64,000 bases of DNA from CAYPAV01 sp964408805. GTDB lineage: Bacteria > Pseudomonadota > Alphaproteobacteria > UBA8366. The notes beneath the pieces were generated by a model. The model worked only from the letters and a program-made list of their open reading frames with translations. It made no database searches and was not told the DNA's origin. The position numbers and the translations under genes were made by a program. The stretch's first letter is position 1, and every line of letters starts with the position of its first letter. Below are positions 1 to 8,115 of this stretch, in pieces. The stretch is taken from contig CAYPAV010000010.1 of NCBI GenBank assembly GCA_964408805.1, forward strand, positions 62,001 to 126,000. Direction: 5' to 3'.

Positions 1-160
1 CATGGGCCGATCCTTTCTCGACGATCTGATGAAGCTGTTCCTCACCGATCAAAACGCCGAGACGGCGGCGCCCGCGATCTCGGCAATGCTGATCTACGTC
101 CTGATGGCGGCCATCCTGACCTTCCGTCCCCAGGGGCTCTTCCCGCCGAAGGTGCGTTAG
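1..160 (+). CDS. livH: Branched-chain amino acid ABC transporter permease LivH, C-terminal fragment
   Basis: Only the last 52 codons are in the window (frame 2, stop TAG at 158-160), so the start is off the left edge. The visible peptide has a final hydrophobic segment (AISAMLIYVLMAAILTF) followed by RPQGLFPPKVR, the usual ending of LivH-type permeases. It lies 3 bases before livM, as in a livHMGF operon. LivH would form half of the inner-membrane channel with LivM. The family call rests on the C-terminal ending plus operon context, not on a full protein. Confidence 0.8.
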   Translation, partial: MGRSFLDDLMKLFLTDQNAETAAPAISAMLIYVLMAAILTFRPQGLFPPKVR

Positions 161-163
161 GGA

Positions 164-1117
164 ATGGTCGTGCCGAGTCTGAACGTCCGGAACGGGGTCA
201 TTGGGGCGGCCCTTCTGGTTCTTGTGGCGATGCCGCCGCTGGCCGGGCTTGCGGGCCAACTTTTCCTGCTCGATATCGTCATGCGGATCATGTGCCTGGC
301 CCTCGCCGCGGTCAGCCTCAACCTGATTATGGGGTACGGCGGCATGATCAGCTTCGGCCACGCCGCCTATCTCGGCATCGGCGCCTATGCGATCGGCATT
401 CCCGCCTATTACGAAATATACGACGGCTTCCTGCAGATTCCGCTCGCGGTCGGCCTGTCGGCCTTGTTCGCGCTGATCACGGGGGCGCTTTCGCTGCGGA
501 CCAGGGGCGTCTATTTCATCATGATCACCCTGGCCTTCGCGCAGATGATGTTCTTCACCATCGTCAGCATCGAGGAATACGGCGGCGACGATGGCCTCGT
601 CATCGATACCAAGAGCGAGTTCGCGGGCCTCGTCGATCTCGAGGAGACCAATACCCTCTATTACCTGATCCTGGTTTGCCTGCTTGGCGGAATCTATCTC
701 GTCAAACGGCTTGTCGATTCGCGCTTTGGCCTGGCGATCCGAGGCACCAAGGGCAACGAAGAACGAATGCGCGCGCTCGGTTTCAACACCTATCTCTATC
801 GCCTTCTCTGCTATGTCGTTGCGGGCGCGATGTGCGGATTGGCGGGGGCGCTGCTCGGGAATTTCACCGGCTTCATCAGCCCCGAGATGATGGATTGGAC
901 ACGCTCGGGCGAGTTGATCTTCATGGTCGTCCTCGGCGGGACCGGCAGTCTGTTCGGACCGCTATTCGGTGCCGCCGCCTTTCTCATCCTGGAGGAAGTT
1001 CTGTCGGCGTTCACGATCTATTGGCAGATAATTTTCGGTCCGATACTTGTGCTGGTCGTCCTTTTCGGCCGGCGCGGGATTGACGGTTTGCTCGACGTTT
1101 GGAGTCGTGATGACTGA
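164..1117 (+). CDS. livM: Branched-chain amino acid ABC transporter permease LivM
   Basis: A 317-residue integral membrane protein with about eight to nine hydrophobic segments. It carries the LivM-type motif around SFGHAAYLGIGAYAIG near residues 65-80 and the conserved GNEERMRALGF loop that contacts the ATPase. It starts at ATG 164, three bases after the livH stop, and its 3' end overlaps livG by 8 bases, so translation is probably coupled. It would pair with LivH as the permease. Neighbouring benzoate genes make an aromatic acid a plausible substrate, because Liv-type importers near aromatic operons often carry aromatic acids. That substrate is inference. Confidence 0.93.
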   Translation: MVVPSLNVRNGVIGAALLVLVAMPPLAGLAGQLFLLDIVMRIMCLALAAVSLNLIMGYGGMISFGHAAYLGIGAYAIGIPAYYEIYDGFLQIPLAVGLSALFALITGALSLRTRGVYFIMITLAFAQMMFFTIVSIEEYGGDDGLVIDTKSEFAGLVDLEETNTLYYLILVCLLGGIYLVKRLVDSRFGLAIRGTKGNEERMRALGFNTYLYRLLCYVVAGAMCGLAGALLGNFTGFISPEMMDWTRSGELIFMVVLGGTGSLFGPLFGAAAFLILEEVLSAFTIYWQIIFGPILVLVVLFGRRGIDGLLDVWSRDD

Positions 1118-1874
1118 CGTGGTTCTCTCGATCAGCGGTCTCAGGAAAAGCTTCGGCGGCATCGTCGCGGTCGATGGGATCGATCTCGATCTTCGTGACG
1201 GCGAGGTACATGCGGTGATCGGGCCCAATGGCGCGGGTAAGACGACTGTGATCGCGCAGTTGGGCGGGGCGCTTCCATCGGATGCGGGCGAGATTGTCTT
1301 CAGGGGGCGCCGAATTACCTGGCTTGCCGACCACGAACGCGCGCGTCTCGGTATCGCGCGGTCGTTCCAGATCACGAGTATATTTCCCGAACTATCCGTG
1401 CTCGCGAATGTCGCTTTGGCGGCGCAAGCCCGTCAGGGGCCGTCCTATTTCCGAATGTGGCGCACGGTGCGGGGCGATTCCGCACTTTCGGAACCGGCCC
1501 TCGCGGCACTTCAACGAGTGGGACTCGAAGGCGATCCTTATCGACCGGCCGGCATTCTGTCCCATGGCGAGCACCGGCAACTCGAAATCGCGATGGCGCT
1601 GGCGACCGAACCCTCGATCCTTCTGCTCGATGAACCGATGGCCGGGATGGGGGCCGAGGAATCGTCCCGGATGGTCGACCTCATAAGGTCCCTGAAGAAC
1701 GGTCATGCCATCCTGCTTGTCGAGCACGATATGGATGCCGTCTTCGCGCTCGCGGACCGGGTGACGGTGATGGTCAACGGCCGCGTCATCCGTACCGGCG
1801 CCCCCGCCGAGGTTCGCGCGGATGCGGCGGTGCGGCGGGCCTATCTTGGCGAAGGGAGCATTGGCGATGCTTGA
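1110..1874 (+). CDS. livG: Branched-chain amino acid ABC transporter ATP-binding protein LivG
   Basis: A 254-residue ABC ATPase starting at ATG 1110 (MTDVVLSISGLRK). The reading frame is open further upstream, but that part overlaps livM and has no family similarity. Walker A is GPNGAGKT at residues 38-45, the signature is LSHGEHRQ near 150 (LSGGE variant with His for Gly), and Walker B is ILLLDEP near 170, followed by the VEHDMD switch His. This is the LivG-type partner of LivF, energising LivHM. It overlaps livM by 8 bases and livF by 8 bases. Confidence 0.93.
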   Translation: MTDVVLSISGLRKSFGGIVAVDGIDLDLRDGEVHAVIGPNGAGKTTVIAQLGGALPSDAGEIVFRGRRITWLADHERARLGIARSFQITSIFPELSVLANVALAAQARQGPSYFRMWRTVRGDSALSEPALAALQRVGLEGDPYRPAGILSHGEHRQLEIAMALATEPSILLLDEPMAGMGAEESSRMVDLIRSLKNGHAILLVEHDMDAVFALADRVTVMVNGRVIRTGAPAEVRADAAVRRAYLGEGSIGDA

Positions 1875-2568
1875 GGTCGCCGGCATCGAGACGTTTTACG
1901 GCGCTAGTCAGGCGCTGTTCGGCGTCGATCTGGAAGTCGGTGCCGGCGAGGTGGTGACCTTGATGGGTCGGAACGGCATGGGCAAGACGACCACGCTGCA
2001 TTCGATCATGGGTTTGACGCCCATTGGCGCCGGCCGAATTCTCGTCGAGGGGCAGGCGGTCGATCGCTGGCCGGCCTATCGGATCGCCCGGACAGGACTC
2101 GCCTTGGTACCGGAGGGCCGGCAGGTCTTTCCCAACCTGACGGTTTGGGAAAATCTCGTGGCGACGGCGGCGCGGCGCGATGGGCGGGATTCGGTCTGGT
2201 CGGTCGACCGCATCTTCGAGATGTTTCCCGAACTCGCCGAACGGCGGACGAGCTTTGGTAGTGTCCTCTCCGGCGGCGAACAGCAGATGCTGGCGATCGG
2301 CCGTGCATTGATGACGAACCCGCGACTTCTCGTCCTCGACGAGGCGACGGAAGGATTGGCGCCGTTGATTCGCGCCCGGATTTGGGCCTGTCTCGAGGAA
2401 TTGAAGGCGTCGGGACAGGCGATCCTCCTAGTCGACAAGAATGTCGAGGATCTGACGCGAATCGCCGATCGACACTACATCATCGAGAAGGGACGCATCG
2501 TCTGGAACGGGGAATCCGAGGGGCTTCGGGCAGAATCAACGCTGCTCGACCGGTATCTCGGTGTGTAA
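1867..2568 (+). CDS. livF: Branched-chain amino acid ABC transporter ATP-binding protein LivF
   Basis: A 233-residue second ABC ATPase of the importer, starting at ATG 1867 (MLEVAGIETFYG). Walker A is GRNGMGKT near residues 34-41, the signature is LSGGEQQML near 133, and Walker B is LLVLDEA. LivF-type hallmarks include LVPEGRQVFPNLTVWENL. The start overlaps the livG stop by 8 bases. It is the last recognisable gene of the liv operon. No solute-binding protein (livJ/K) is in the window, so it must lie upstream or elsewhere. Confidence 0.93.
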   Translation: MLEVAGIETFYGASQALFGVDLEVGAGEVVTLMGRNGMGKTTTLHSIMGLTPIGAGRILVEGQAVDRWPAYRIARTGLALVPEGRQVFPNLTVWENLVATAARRDGRDSVWSVDRIFEMFPELAERRTSFGSVLSGGEQQMLAIGRALMTNPRLLVLDEATEGLAPLIRARIWACLEELKASGQAILLVDKNVEDLTRIADRHYIIEKGRIVWNGESEGLRAESTLLDRYLGV

Positions 2569-2652
2569 AGTTCATTAAAACTGGCCTGGAGCATGCATAG
2601 CAGGGGTTATCTGGGATTGTCGTGGGACGAATCTGTGTATAAGAACTCCGTT

Positions 2653-3327
2653 ATGCGCAATCGGTTCTCATTCCTATTTTTGGGCGTGCTTCTGCTGTTC
2701 ATCGCGCCGGCATCGTCGATGAACCTGGCGCCGGCCACTGGGCGAAACCTGAATTTCACGGTGTTCCGGGACGGGTCGCCGATCGGCTATCATCGCTTTG
2801 AATTTCACCAGGAAGGCGACAAGCTTCAGGTCGATATCGATGTCGATCTCAAGGTGAAGGCACTGTTCGTCACGGCCTTTCGGTTCAAGCATGTCGCGCG
2901 GGAGGAATGGCGCGACGGCCGGCTATTGCGCATGGAATCGGAAACCGATGATGACGGCGAGCCCTATGACGTGAAGGTATCTCGGGTGGGCCAGGGCTTG
3001 ATGGTCGAGGTGAACGGCAAACGCTATCTGGCGCCCGGCGATATTCTGCCATCGAACCTGTGGAATCCGGATGTTCTCAGCCGGGACAAATTTCTTCACC
3101 CCATCCTCGGCAAGGTGATGCCGCTCGAGGTCGAGAAGCTCGGCAGCCGGGAGGTCGCCGTCAATGGCAGCGGCAAGGTGACCGCGGACGGCTTTCTCAT
3201 TGCCTCCGGCGAGGCGTTCCGGCGGAATCTTTGGTTCGGCGATCGGGGCGAACTGGTTTCCGTGATGTGGCAGGCGTCCGACGGTTCAACGATTACCTAT
3301 CACCTCGAAGACAGCGCCGAAAACTAG
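2653..3327 (+). CDS. Secreted hypothetical protein, DUF6134-like
   Basis: A 224-residue protein with a clear Sec signal (MRNRFSFLFLGVLLLFIAPA) followed by a beta-rich domain. It contains FTVFRDGSPIGYHRF, RVEEW-like (AREEWRDGRL) and PSNLWNP stretches typical of the DUF6134 family found in many Alphaproteobacteria; function is unknown. ATG 2653 was chosen over an upstream start at 2593 because the signal peptide begins there. It is 84 bases after livF on the same strand and converges with the CoA ligase. It is probably periplasmic. The family name is from memory of the sequence pattern. Confidence 0.75.
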   Translation: MRNRFSFLFLGVLLLFIAPASSMNLAPATGRNLNFTVFRDGSPIGYHRFEFHQEGDKLQVDIDVDLKVKALFVTAFRFKHVAREEWRDGRLLRMESETDDDGEPYDVKVSRVGQGLMVEVNGKRYLAPGDILPSNLWNPDVLSRDKFLHPILGKVMPLEVEKLGSREVAVNGSGKVTADGFLIASGEAFRRNLWFGDRGELVSVMWQASDGSTITYHLEDSAEN

Positions 3328-3334
3328 GTCTCTT

Positions 3335-4870
3335 TTAATCGCGCAGTTTGAAGCGCTGAATCTTGCCCGTCGCGGTCTTCGGCATCTCGTCGCGGAATTC
3401 GATCCAGCGCGGATACTTGTAGGCCGCCAGCTTGTCGCGAACATGCGACTGTAGTTCCTCCGCGAGCCCGTCCGACGCCGCGTGGCCCGGCGCCGGCACG
3501 ATAAAGGCCTTCGGTTTGATCAATTTATCCTGGTCGGGATGGCCGACGACGGCGGCTTCCAGCACCGCTTCGTGCTCCATCAAGGCCCCTTCGACCTCGA
3601 AGGGCGAGACGTAGATGCCGCCGACCTTCAGCATGTCGTCGGCGCGCCCGCCATAGATATAGTAGCCCTCCTCGTCGACCGTGTACTTATCGCCGGTCCG
3701 CGTCCAAGCCCCCTTGAAGGTCTCGCGGCTTTTCTCGCGTTGGTTCCAATACATAATGGCACTGGTCGGGCCGGAGACCTCCAGATGACCAAGCTCACCC
3801 CGTGGTACTGGGGCGCCGTCGTCGTCGATGAGGCGTAGTTCGTAGCCAGGCACCGGCAGCCCGGTGGAATTCGGCCGGACCTGGCCGGGTCGGTTGGAAA
3901 TGAAGATATGCAGCATCTCCGTACTGCCGATCCCATCCAGGATCTCGACGCCCATGCGATCCCGCCAGCGCGACAGCAGATCGCTCGGCAGGGCCTCGCC
4001 GGCGGAGACGCAGAGGCGGAGCTTGTGGGCGCCGGCGGCCGGCAGCGCATCGCTTGCCAGCAACATGCCGTAGAGCGTAGGGACGCCGTAGAAGACGGTC
4101 ACGCCATGTGTCCCGATGATCTCGCCGACCGCCTCGGGGGTCGGCATGTCCTCGAGCAGGACCGTTGCGGCACCCGCCGCCATCGGGAAGGTGAGTTCGT
4201 TGCCGAGACCATACGCGAAGAAAAACTTCGCGGCCGAATAACAAACATCGTCCGGCGTCAGCCCAAGGATCGGTTCGGCATAGAGTTCCGCAGTTCGAAG
4301 CACGCTTCCGTGCAGATGCACGGAGCCCTTCGGCATCCCCGTCGTTCCCGAGGTGTAGAGCCAGAAGCACATGTCATCGGCCGTGGTCGCCGCGGTCTCG
4401 AAGGTCTCGTCCGCCGCCGCCACTGCGTCCGCCAGCAATTCGTGGCCCCCGCCCTCGGCGCCCGAGACCAGTACGGGCCCGAGCGCTTCATGTTCGTCCA
4501 GATGGTCTTTAAGGATCAGCAGGAGCGGCTCCGAGATCACGAGACCCGCGGCCCGGCTGTCCTCCAGGATATAGGCGAGATCATGCGCGGTCATCCGGGT
4601 GTTGACGGGAACGGGAACGATGCCGGCCCGGATGGCGCCGAGGAAGACCGCCGGAAAGTCGATCGTGTCGGTAAGGCAGAGGACGACCCGTTGCTCGGCG
4701 ACGATGCCGCGTTCGCGCAGAACATTGGCGGCCCGGGCGGCGCGCCGGTCGAGCTCGGCATAGCTGTACTGCCCGTCCTTGTCGATAAAGGCGATATTGT
4801 CGCCGCGGCCCGCCGAGAGATTGCGTCCCAGCAAATCATCGGCCGCGTTGTAGCGCTCACGCTCCGCCAT
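3335..4870 (-). CDS. bclA: Benzoate-CoA ligase family protein (AMP-forming)
   Basis: About 511 residues of the ANL superfamily, starting at MAERERYNAADD. It has the AMP-binding P-loop YTSGTTGMPKGSVH, the adenylation motif GSTEMLHIF, the hinge YGGRADDMLKVGG and the C-terminal catalytic Lys motif PKTATGKIQRFK. SPFEVE and MYWNQREKSRETF are typical of benzoate and hydroxybenzoate CoA ligases. It would convert benzoate, CoA and ATP to benzoyl-CoA, the substrate of BoxB. It is co-directional with and downstream of the flavodoxin (71-base gap), and divergent from boxR. Substrate assignment depends on the adjacent box genes; a hydroxylated or substituted benzoate is possible. Confidence 0.88.
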   Translation of the reverse strand: MAERERYNAADDLLGRNLSAGRGDNIAFIDKDGQYSYAELDRRAARAANVLRERGIVAEQRVVLCLTDTIDFPAVFLGAIRAGIVPVPVNTRMTAHDLAYILEDSRAAGLVISEPLLLILKDHLDEHEALGPVLVSGAEGGGHELLADAVAAADETFETAATTADDMCFWLYTSGTTGMPKGSVHLHGSVLRTAELYAEPILGLTPDDVCYSAAKFFFAYGLGNELTFPMAAGAATVLLEDMPTPEAVGEIIGTHGVTVFYGVPTLYGMLLASDALPAAGAHKLRLCVSAGEALPSDLLSRWRDRMGVEILDGIGSTEMLHIFISNRPGQVRPNSTGLPVPGYELRLIDDDGAPVPRGELGHLEVSGPTSAIMYWNQREKSRETFKGAWTRTGDKYTVDEEGYYIYGGRADDMLKVGGIYVSPFEVEGALMEHEAVLEAAVVGHPDQDKLIKPKAFIVPAPGHAASDGLAEELQSHVRDKLAAYKYPRWIEFRDEMPKTATGKIQRFKLRD

Positions 4871-4941
4871 CGTTCCACCTCCCGATTGTTTCCGGTCCCT
4901 TTTCCCCCAAGGCATGAAAATAGCTCAGGGCGCCCCCGCTG

Positions 4942-5397
4942 TCAGCCGCTGTTCAGCGTCTCGGCCCAAGCGGCGGCCCAGTCGCCGGCCTGGTCTTCCG
5001 GGAGTTCGCCCGAGGAGGCGTCATGCGTCGAGATGTCACCGACCCGGTTGGCGCCGAGTTCCGTGAGAATCTTGTCGAAGCCGATGCCGCCGAAACAAAA
5101 GGTCTCTCCATGGGTGATGTCGCCAAGCGCGAAGACGCCGAAGGCAAGCCCCGTCAGGTCGGGCCGCTTGTCGGAGAGCGATTTGAAGAGGGCGCGCGCA
5201 TTATCCGGCACGTCGCCGTGGCCATAGGTCGAGGTGCAGATTATGTAGGCCTTGGCGGGATCGAAGACCGCCGCGTCCAGATCGTCCATCAGGAGCATTT
5301 CCGCCGAACGGCCCGCCGCGTCGAGCGCGTCGACCATCTCTTCGGCGCAAAGTTCGGCGGTGCCGGTCATCGTGCCGACAAGAATTTCGATCTGCAT
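4942..5397 (-). CDS. Flavodoxin, MioC/sulfite reductase type
   Basis: A 151-residue single-domain flavodoxin starting at MQIEILVGTMTGTAE. The FMN phosphate loop GTMTGTAE is at residues 8-15. The 50s and 90s loops are represented by STYGHGDVPDN and FALGDITHGETFC. It begins 134 bases from the likely boxR start, on the opposite strand, and reads toward the benzoate-CoA ligase, forming an apparent divergent box control unit. Flavodoxins carry one or two electrons to oxygenases or reductases, so it may serve BoxB, whose usual reductase BoxA is not seen here. That role is inference; the family call is firm. Confidence 0.88.
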   Translation of the reverse strand: MQIEILVGTMTGTAELCAEEMVDALDAAGRSAEMLLMDDLDAAVFDPAKAYIICTSTYGHGDVPDNARALFKSLSDKRPDLTGLAFGVFALGDITHGETFCFGGIGFDKILTELGANRVGDISTHDASSGELPEDQAGDWAAAWAETLNSG

Positions 5398-5457
5398 GTC
5401 CTTACCCGTCCATGTCCCGTGCCGCAGGGCCGCGGAATCTTCTGGCCATCGGCTCAA

Positions 5458-5475
5458 TATGTAATATAATGCATG
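5458..5475. promoter_or_regulatory. Putative BoxR operator 1 with embedded -10 box
   Basis: TGTA-N6-TGCA at 5460-5473 inside an 18-base element that matches the perfect palindrome upstream of boxC at 15 of 18 positions. TATAAT (5465-5470) is embedded in it on the plus strand. It lies in the flavodoxin/boxR divergent region. TGCA repeats are the reported targets of BzdR/BoxR regulators, so repression relieved by benzoyl-CoA is the likely logic. Confidence 0.7.
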
Positions 5476-5531
5476 AAGGCAGTTTGGTAAAGCGCAACGA
5501 GGTACGCTTGGGCGGGGATGGAAATACGCGA

Positions 5532-6413
5532 GTGACCAAAGGCTCGACATCGCGGGAGCCCTTTCTCGTCGAACTCGGCGATGCGGTGCGCGCGGCGAGG
5601 GACAAGCGCGGTATGACGCGAAAGATCCTTGCCCGCGACTCCGGCGTGTCGGAGCGCTATCTGGCCCAACTCGAGGCCGGGCGCGGCAATCCCTCGATCC
5701 AGGTTCTCCGAAAGATCGCGGCGGCGATGGTGATGCCGGTCGAAGGGCTGCTTTCCGCGGGCCGTATCCGGGACGAGCTGCGGCGGGAAGTGGCGGCTCT
5801 GGTCGATCGGATGCCGCCTTCGGCTTTGGAAGATCTCGCCGCCGAACTGCGGCGTCGAGACGGGGCGGGAAGACGGGCCCGGCGGATCGGTCTGATCGGG
5901 TTGCGCGGGGCCGGAAAATCGACCCTTGGGCATCAACTCGCGGCGCATTTCGACGTGCCGTTCATCGAGCTCGACCGGGTGATCGAGCAGGCCTATGGCG
6001 GTGGCCTCGATCAATTGTTCGATCTTGCGGGCCAGCCCGCCTATCGCCGCTACGAACAGCGCTGCCTGGAGGAAGTCATGCGCGATCATTCGGGCGCGGT
6101 GATCGCGACCGGCGGCGGGATCGTCGCCAACGAGGCCGCCTTCGCGGCGTTGCTGCAATCGACCCATTCTGTCTGGCTTCGCGCTGATCCGGCCGCGCAT
6201 ATGGCGCGCGTCGTGGCCCAGGGCGATCTCCGGCCAATGGCGGAGAACAGAGAGGCGATGCAAGATCTCCGGCGCATACTGGCGGCGCGGGAGGCGGCCT
6301 ATGGCCGCGCGGCCGACGAACTCGACACCTCCGGCCGGACCGTCGAGGAGAGTGTTGCCGATCTGGTCGTCTTGGTCGGCAAGGTGATGGAGAAGCCGCT
6401 TGCGGCAGAATAA
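5532..6413 (+). CDS. boxR: BoxR/BzdR-family benzoyl-CoA-responsive regulator (XRE HTH plus shikimate kinase-like domain)
   Basis: From GTG 5532 this is 293 residues, close to the roughly 300 usual for BzdR/BoxR. The N-terminal XRE helix-turn-helix (LARDSGVSERYLAQLEAG) lies at about residues 20-70. The C-terminal half is a shikimate kinase-like fold with P-loop GLRGAGKST, followed by FIELDRVIE and the TGGG loop ATGGGIV. In this family the kinase-like domain binds benzoyl-CoA and controls DNA binding. An ATG at 5469 is in frame but lies inside the TATAAT/operator element, so a transcript from that promoter could not use it. The gene is 54 bases before boxC and divergent from the flavodoxin. Confidence 0.9.
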   Translation: MTKGSTSREPFLVELGDAVRAARDKRGMTRKILARDSGVSERYLAQLEAGRGNPSIQVLRKIAAAMVMPVEGLLSAGRIRDELRREVAALVDRMPPSALEDLAAELRRRDGAGRRARRIGLIGLRGAGKSTLGHQLAAHFDVPFIELDRVIEQAYGGGLDQLFDLAGQPAYRRYEQRCLEEVMRDHSGAVIATGGGIVANEAAFAALLQSTHSVWLRADPAAHMARVVAQGDLRPMAENREAMQDLRRILAAREAAYGRAADELDTSGRTVEESVADLVVLVGKVMEKPLAAE

Positions 6414-6414
6414 A

Positions 6415-6432
6415 TATGCATTATAATGCATA
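6415..6432. promoter_or_regulatory. Putative BoxR operator 2 and boxCB promoter
   Basis: A perfect 18-base palindrome containing TGCA-N6-TGCA (6417-6430), with TATAAT at 6422-6427 and a weak TTGCGG at 6400-6405 (16-base spacing). It sits between the boxR stop and the boxC start. A BoxR dimer bound here would cover the -10 box. The near-copy at 5458-5475 supports a shared regulator. Confidence 0.75.
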
Positions 6433-6467
6433 GTCGCGCGGCGCGCGTGGTAAGGACAAGGGACACC

Positions 6468-8111
6468 ATGATTACTTATGACACGCATCCGGACCGCTAT
6501 CGGCATTGGCGGCTTTCGGTCGAGGGGGCGATTGCCACCCTGACGCTCGAGGTCGACGAAGATGGCGGCATTCAACCGGGCTATAAGCTGAAGCTGAATT
6601 CCTACGATCTCGGCGTCGATATCGAATTGAACGATGCCTTGAACCGAATTCGCTTCGAATATCCCGAGGTCGGCGCGGTGATCGTGACCAGCGGGGTCGA
6701 GCGGATGTTCTGCGCTGGCGCCAATATCTACATGCTCGGACAGTCGTCGCATGGCTGGAAGGTGAATTTCTGCAAGTTCACCAACGAGACGCGAAACTCG
6801 ATCGAGGACACTAGCCGGCATTCCGGCATCAAGTTCATCGCCGCCTGCAACGGCACCACCGCCGGCGGCGGTTATGAATTGGCGCTGGCCTGCGACGAAA
6901 TTTTTCTGACCGATGATCGCTCGAGCGCGGTCAGCCTGCCGGAAGTGCCGCTGCTGGGCGTGCTGCCGGGAACGGGCGGCCTGACGCGGGTCGTCGACAA
7001 GCGCCGCGTGCGCCGAGACCTCGCCGATGTCTTCTGCACCAGTGCCGAAGGGGTGCGCGGCCGGCGTGCGAAGGAATGGGGCTTCGTCGACGAGATCGTC
7101 CCGCCCCGCAAATTCGAGGCAGCGGTGCAAGCCCGGGCCGCGGAATGTGCGGCCGAAAGCGGACGACCGGCTTTGGCCGATGGTGTGGAACTCCCGCCCC
7201 TCGAACGCGACACGATGGAGGCCGGATATCGCTATGGCTGGGTCGAGGCGCGGATCAATGAAGCCGAGCGGACGGCGGAGATCGTCCTGCGGGCGCCGGA
7301 GGAGACCGGACCCGCCGAGATCGAGGATATTCTGGCGCTCGGCGCAAGTTGGTGGCCGCTCGCAATGGCCCGCGAACTCGACGACGCGATCCTTATGCTG
7401 CGTACCAACAATTCCGAGCTCGGCACCTTCCTCCTCAAGACCGAGGGAGACCCGGACCGGATTCTCGAAGTCGATGCGGTTCTGGATCGTCATCGCGGGA
7501 ATTGGTTCGTGGCCGAGGTCATCGGGATGTTGCGGCGCACCTTGGCCCGCCTCGAGATTTCGTCTCGCAGCCTCTTCGCCTTGATCGACGAAGGCTCGTG
7601 CTTCGCCGGGACCTTTCTCGAACTCGTTCTCGCCGCCGATCGGTCCTTTATGCTGGATCTGCCCGACGATCCCGCGGCGGCGCCCAGGATCGCCCTTGGT
7701 CCCATGAATTTCGGCGGCTACGAGATGGTCAATGGCATGACACGGTTGTCGGCGCGCTTCAATGGCGCGGCCGACCGGGTCGCGATGTTCGGAAATCGCG
7801 TCGGCGAGCCGCTTGATGCCGCGACGGCGCTCGATCTCGGTCTCGTCACCTTCGCGCCCGACGACCTCGACTGGCGGGACGAAATCCGCATCGCGATCGA
7901 GGAGCGGGCCAGCCTCTCGCCGGACGCCTTGACGGGGATGGAAGCCAATCTCCGCTTCGCCGGCGCGGAGACCGTGGCGACGAAGGTCTTCGGTCGTTTG
8001 TCCGCCTGGCAGAACTGGATCTTCAACCGGCCCAATGCGGTCGGCGAAAAAGGCGCATTGAAACTGTTTGGCAGCGGCACGCGGGCCGAGTTTGATTGGA
8101 AAAGGGTATAG
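6468..8111 (+). CDS. boxC: 2,3-epoxybenzoyl-CoA dihydrolase BoxC
   Basis: A 547-residue member of the crotonase superfamily, near the roughly 555 of known BoxC. It starts at ATG 6468 after AAGGACAAGGGA. Two crotonase-like halves are visible: the first with MFCAGANIYMLG and CNGTTAGGGYELALACDE, the second with LFALIDEGSCFAGTFLELV. HPDRYRHWRL near the start and the IQPGYKLKLNSYDLGVDIEL stretch are characteristic. BoxC hydrolyses 2,3-epoxybenzoyl-CoA, opening the ring to 3,4-dehydroadipyl-CoA semialdehyde and formate. It is 4 bases before boxB and under operator 2. The aldehyde dehydrogenase BoxD for the next step is not in the window. Confidence 0.95.
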   Translation: MITYDTHPDRYRHWRLSVEGAIATLTLEVDEDGGIQPGYKLKLNSYDLGVDIELNDALNRIRFEYPEVGAVIVTSGVERMFCAGANIYMLGQSSHGWKVNFCKFTNETRNSIEDTSRHSGIKFIAACNGTTAGGGYELALACDEIFLTDDRSSAVSLPEVPLLGVLPGTGGLTRVVDKRRVRRDLADVFCTSAEGVRGRRAKEWGFVDEIVPPRKFEAAVQARAAECAAESGRPALADGVELPPLERDTMEAGYRYGWVEARINEAERTAEIVLRAPEETGPAEIEDILALGASWWPLAMARELDDAILMLRTNNSELGTFLLKTEGDPDRILEVDAVLDRHRGNWFVAEVIGMLRRTLARLEISSRSLFALIDEGSCFAGTFLELVLAADRSFMLDLPDDPAAAPRIALGPMNFGGYEMVNGMTRLSARFNGAADRVAMFGNRVGEPLDAATALDLGLVTFAPDDLDWRDEIRIAIEERASLSPDALTGMEANLRFAGAETVATKVFGRLSAWQNWIFNRPNAVGEKGALKLFGSGTRAEFDWKRV

Positions 8112-8115
8112 GATC

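Noticed and set aside
3908..5227. A 439-codon plus-strand open frame over the CoA ligase and flavodoxin
   Set aside because: It is antisense to two conserved genes and has no recognisable motif.
5469..5531. ATG 5469 as the boxR start
   Set aside because: It lies inside the TATAAT/operator element, and the remaining 293 residues from GTG 5532 match the normal family length.
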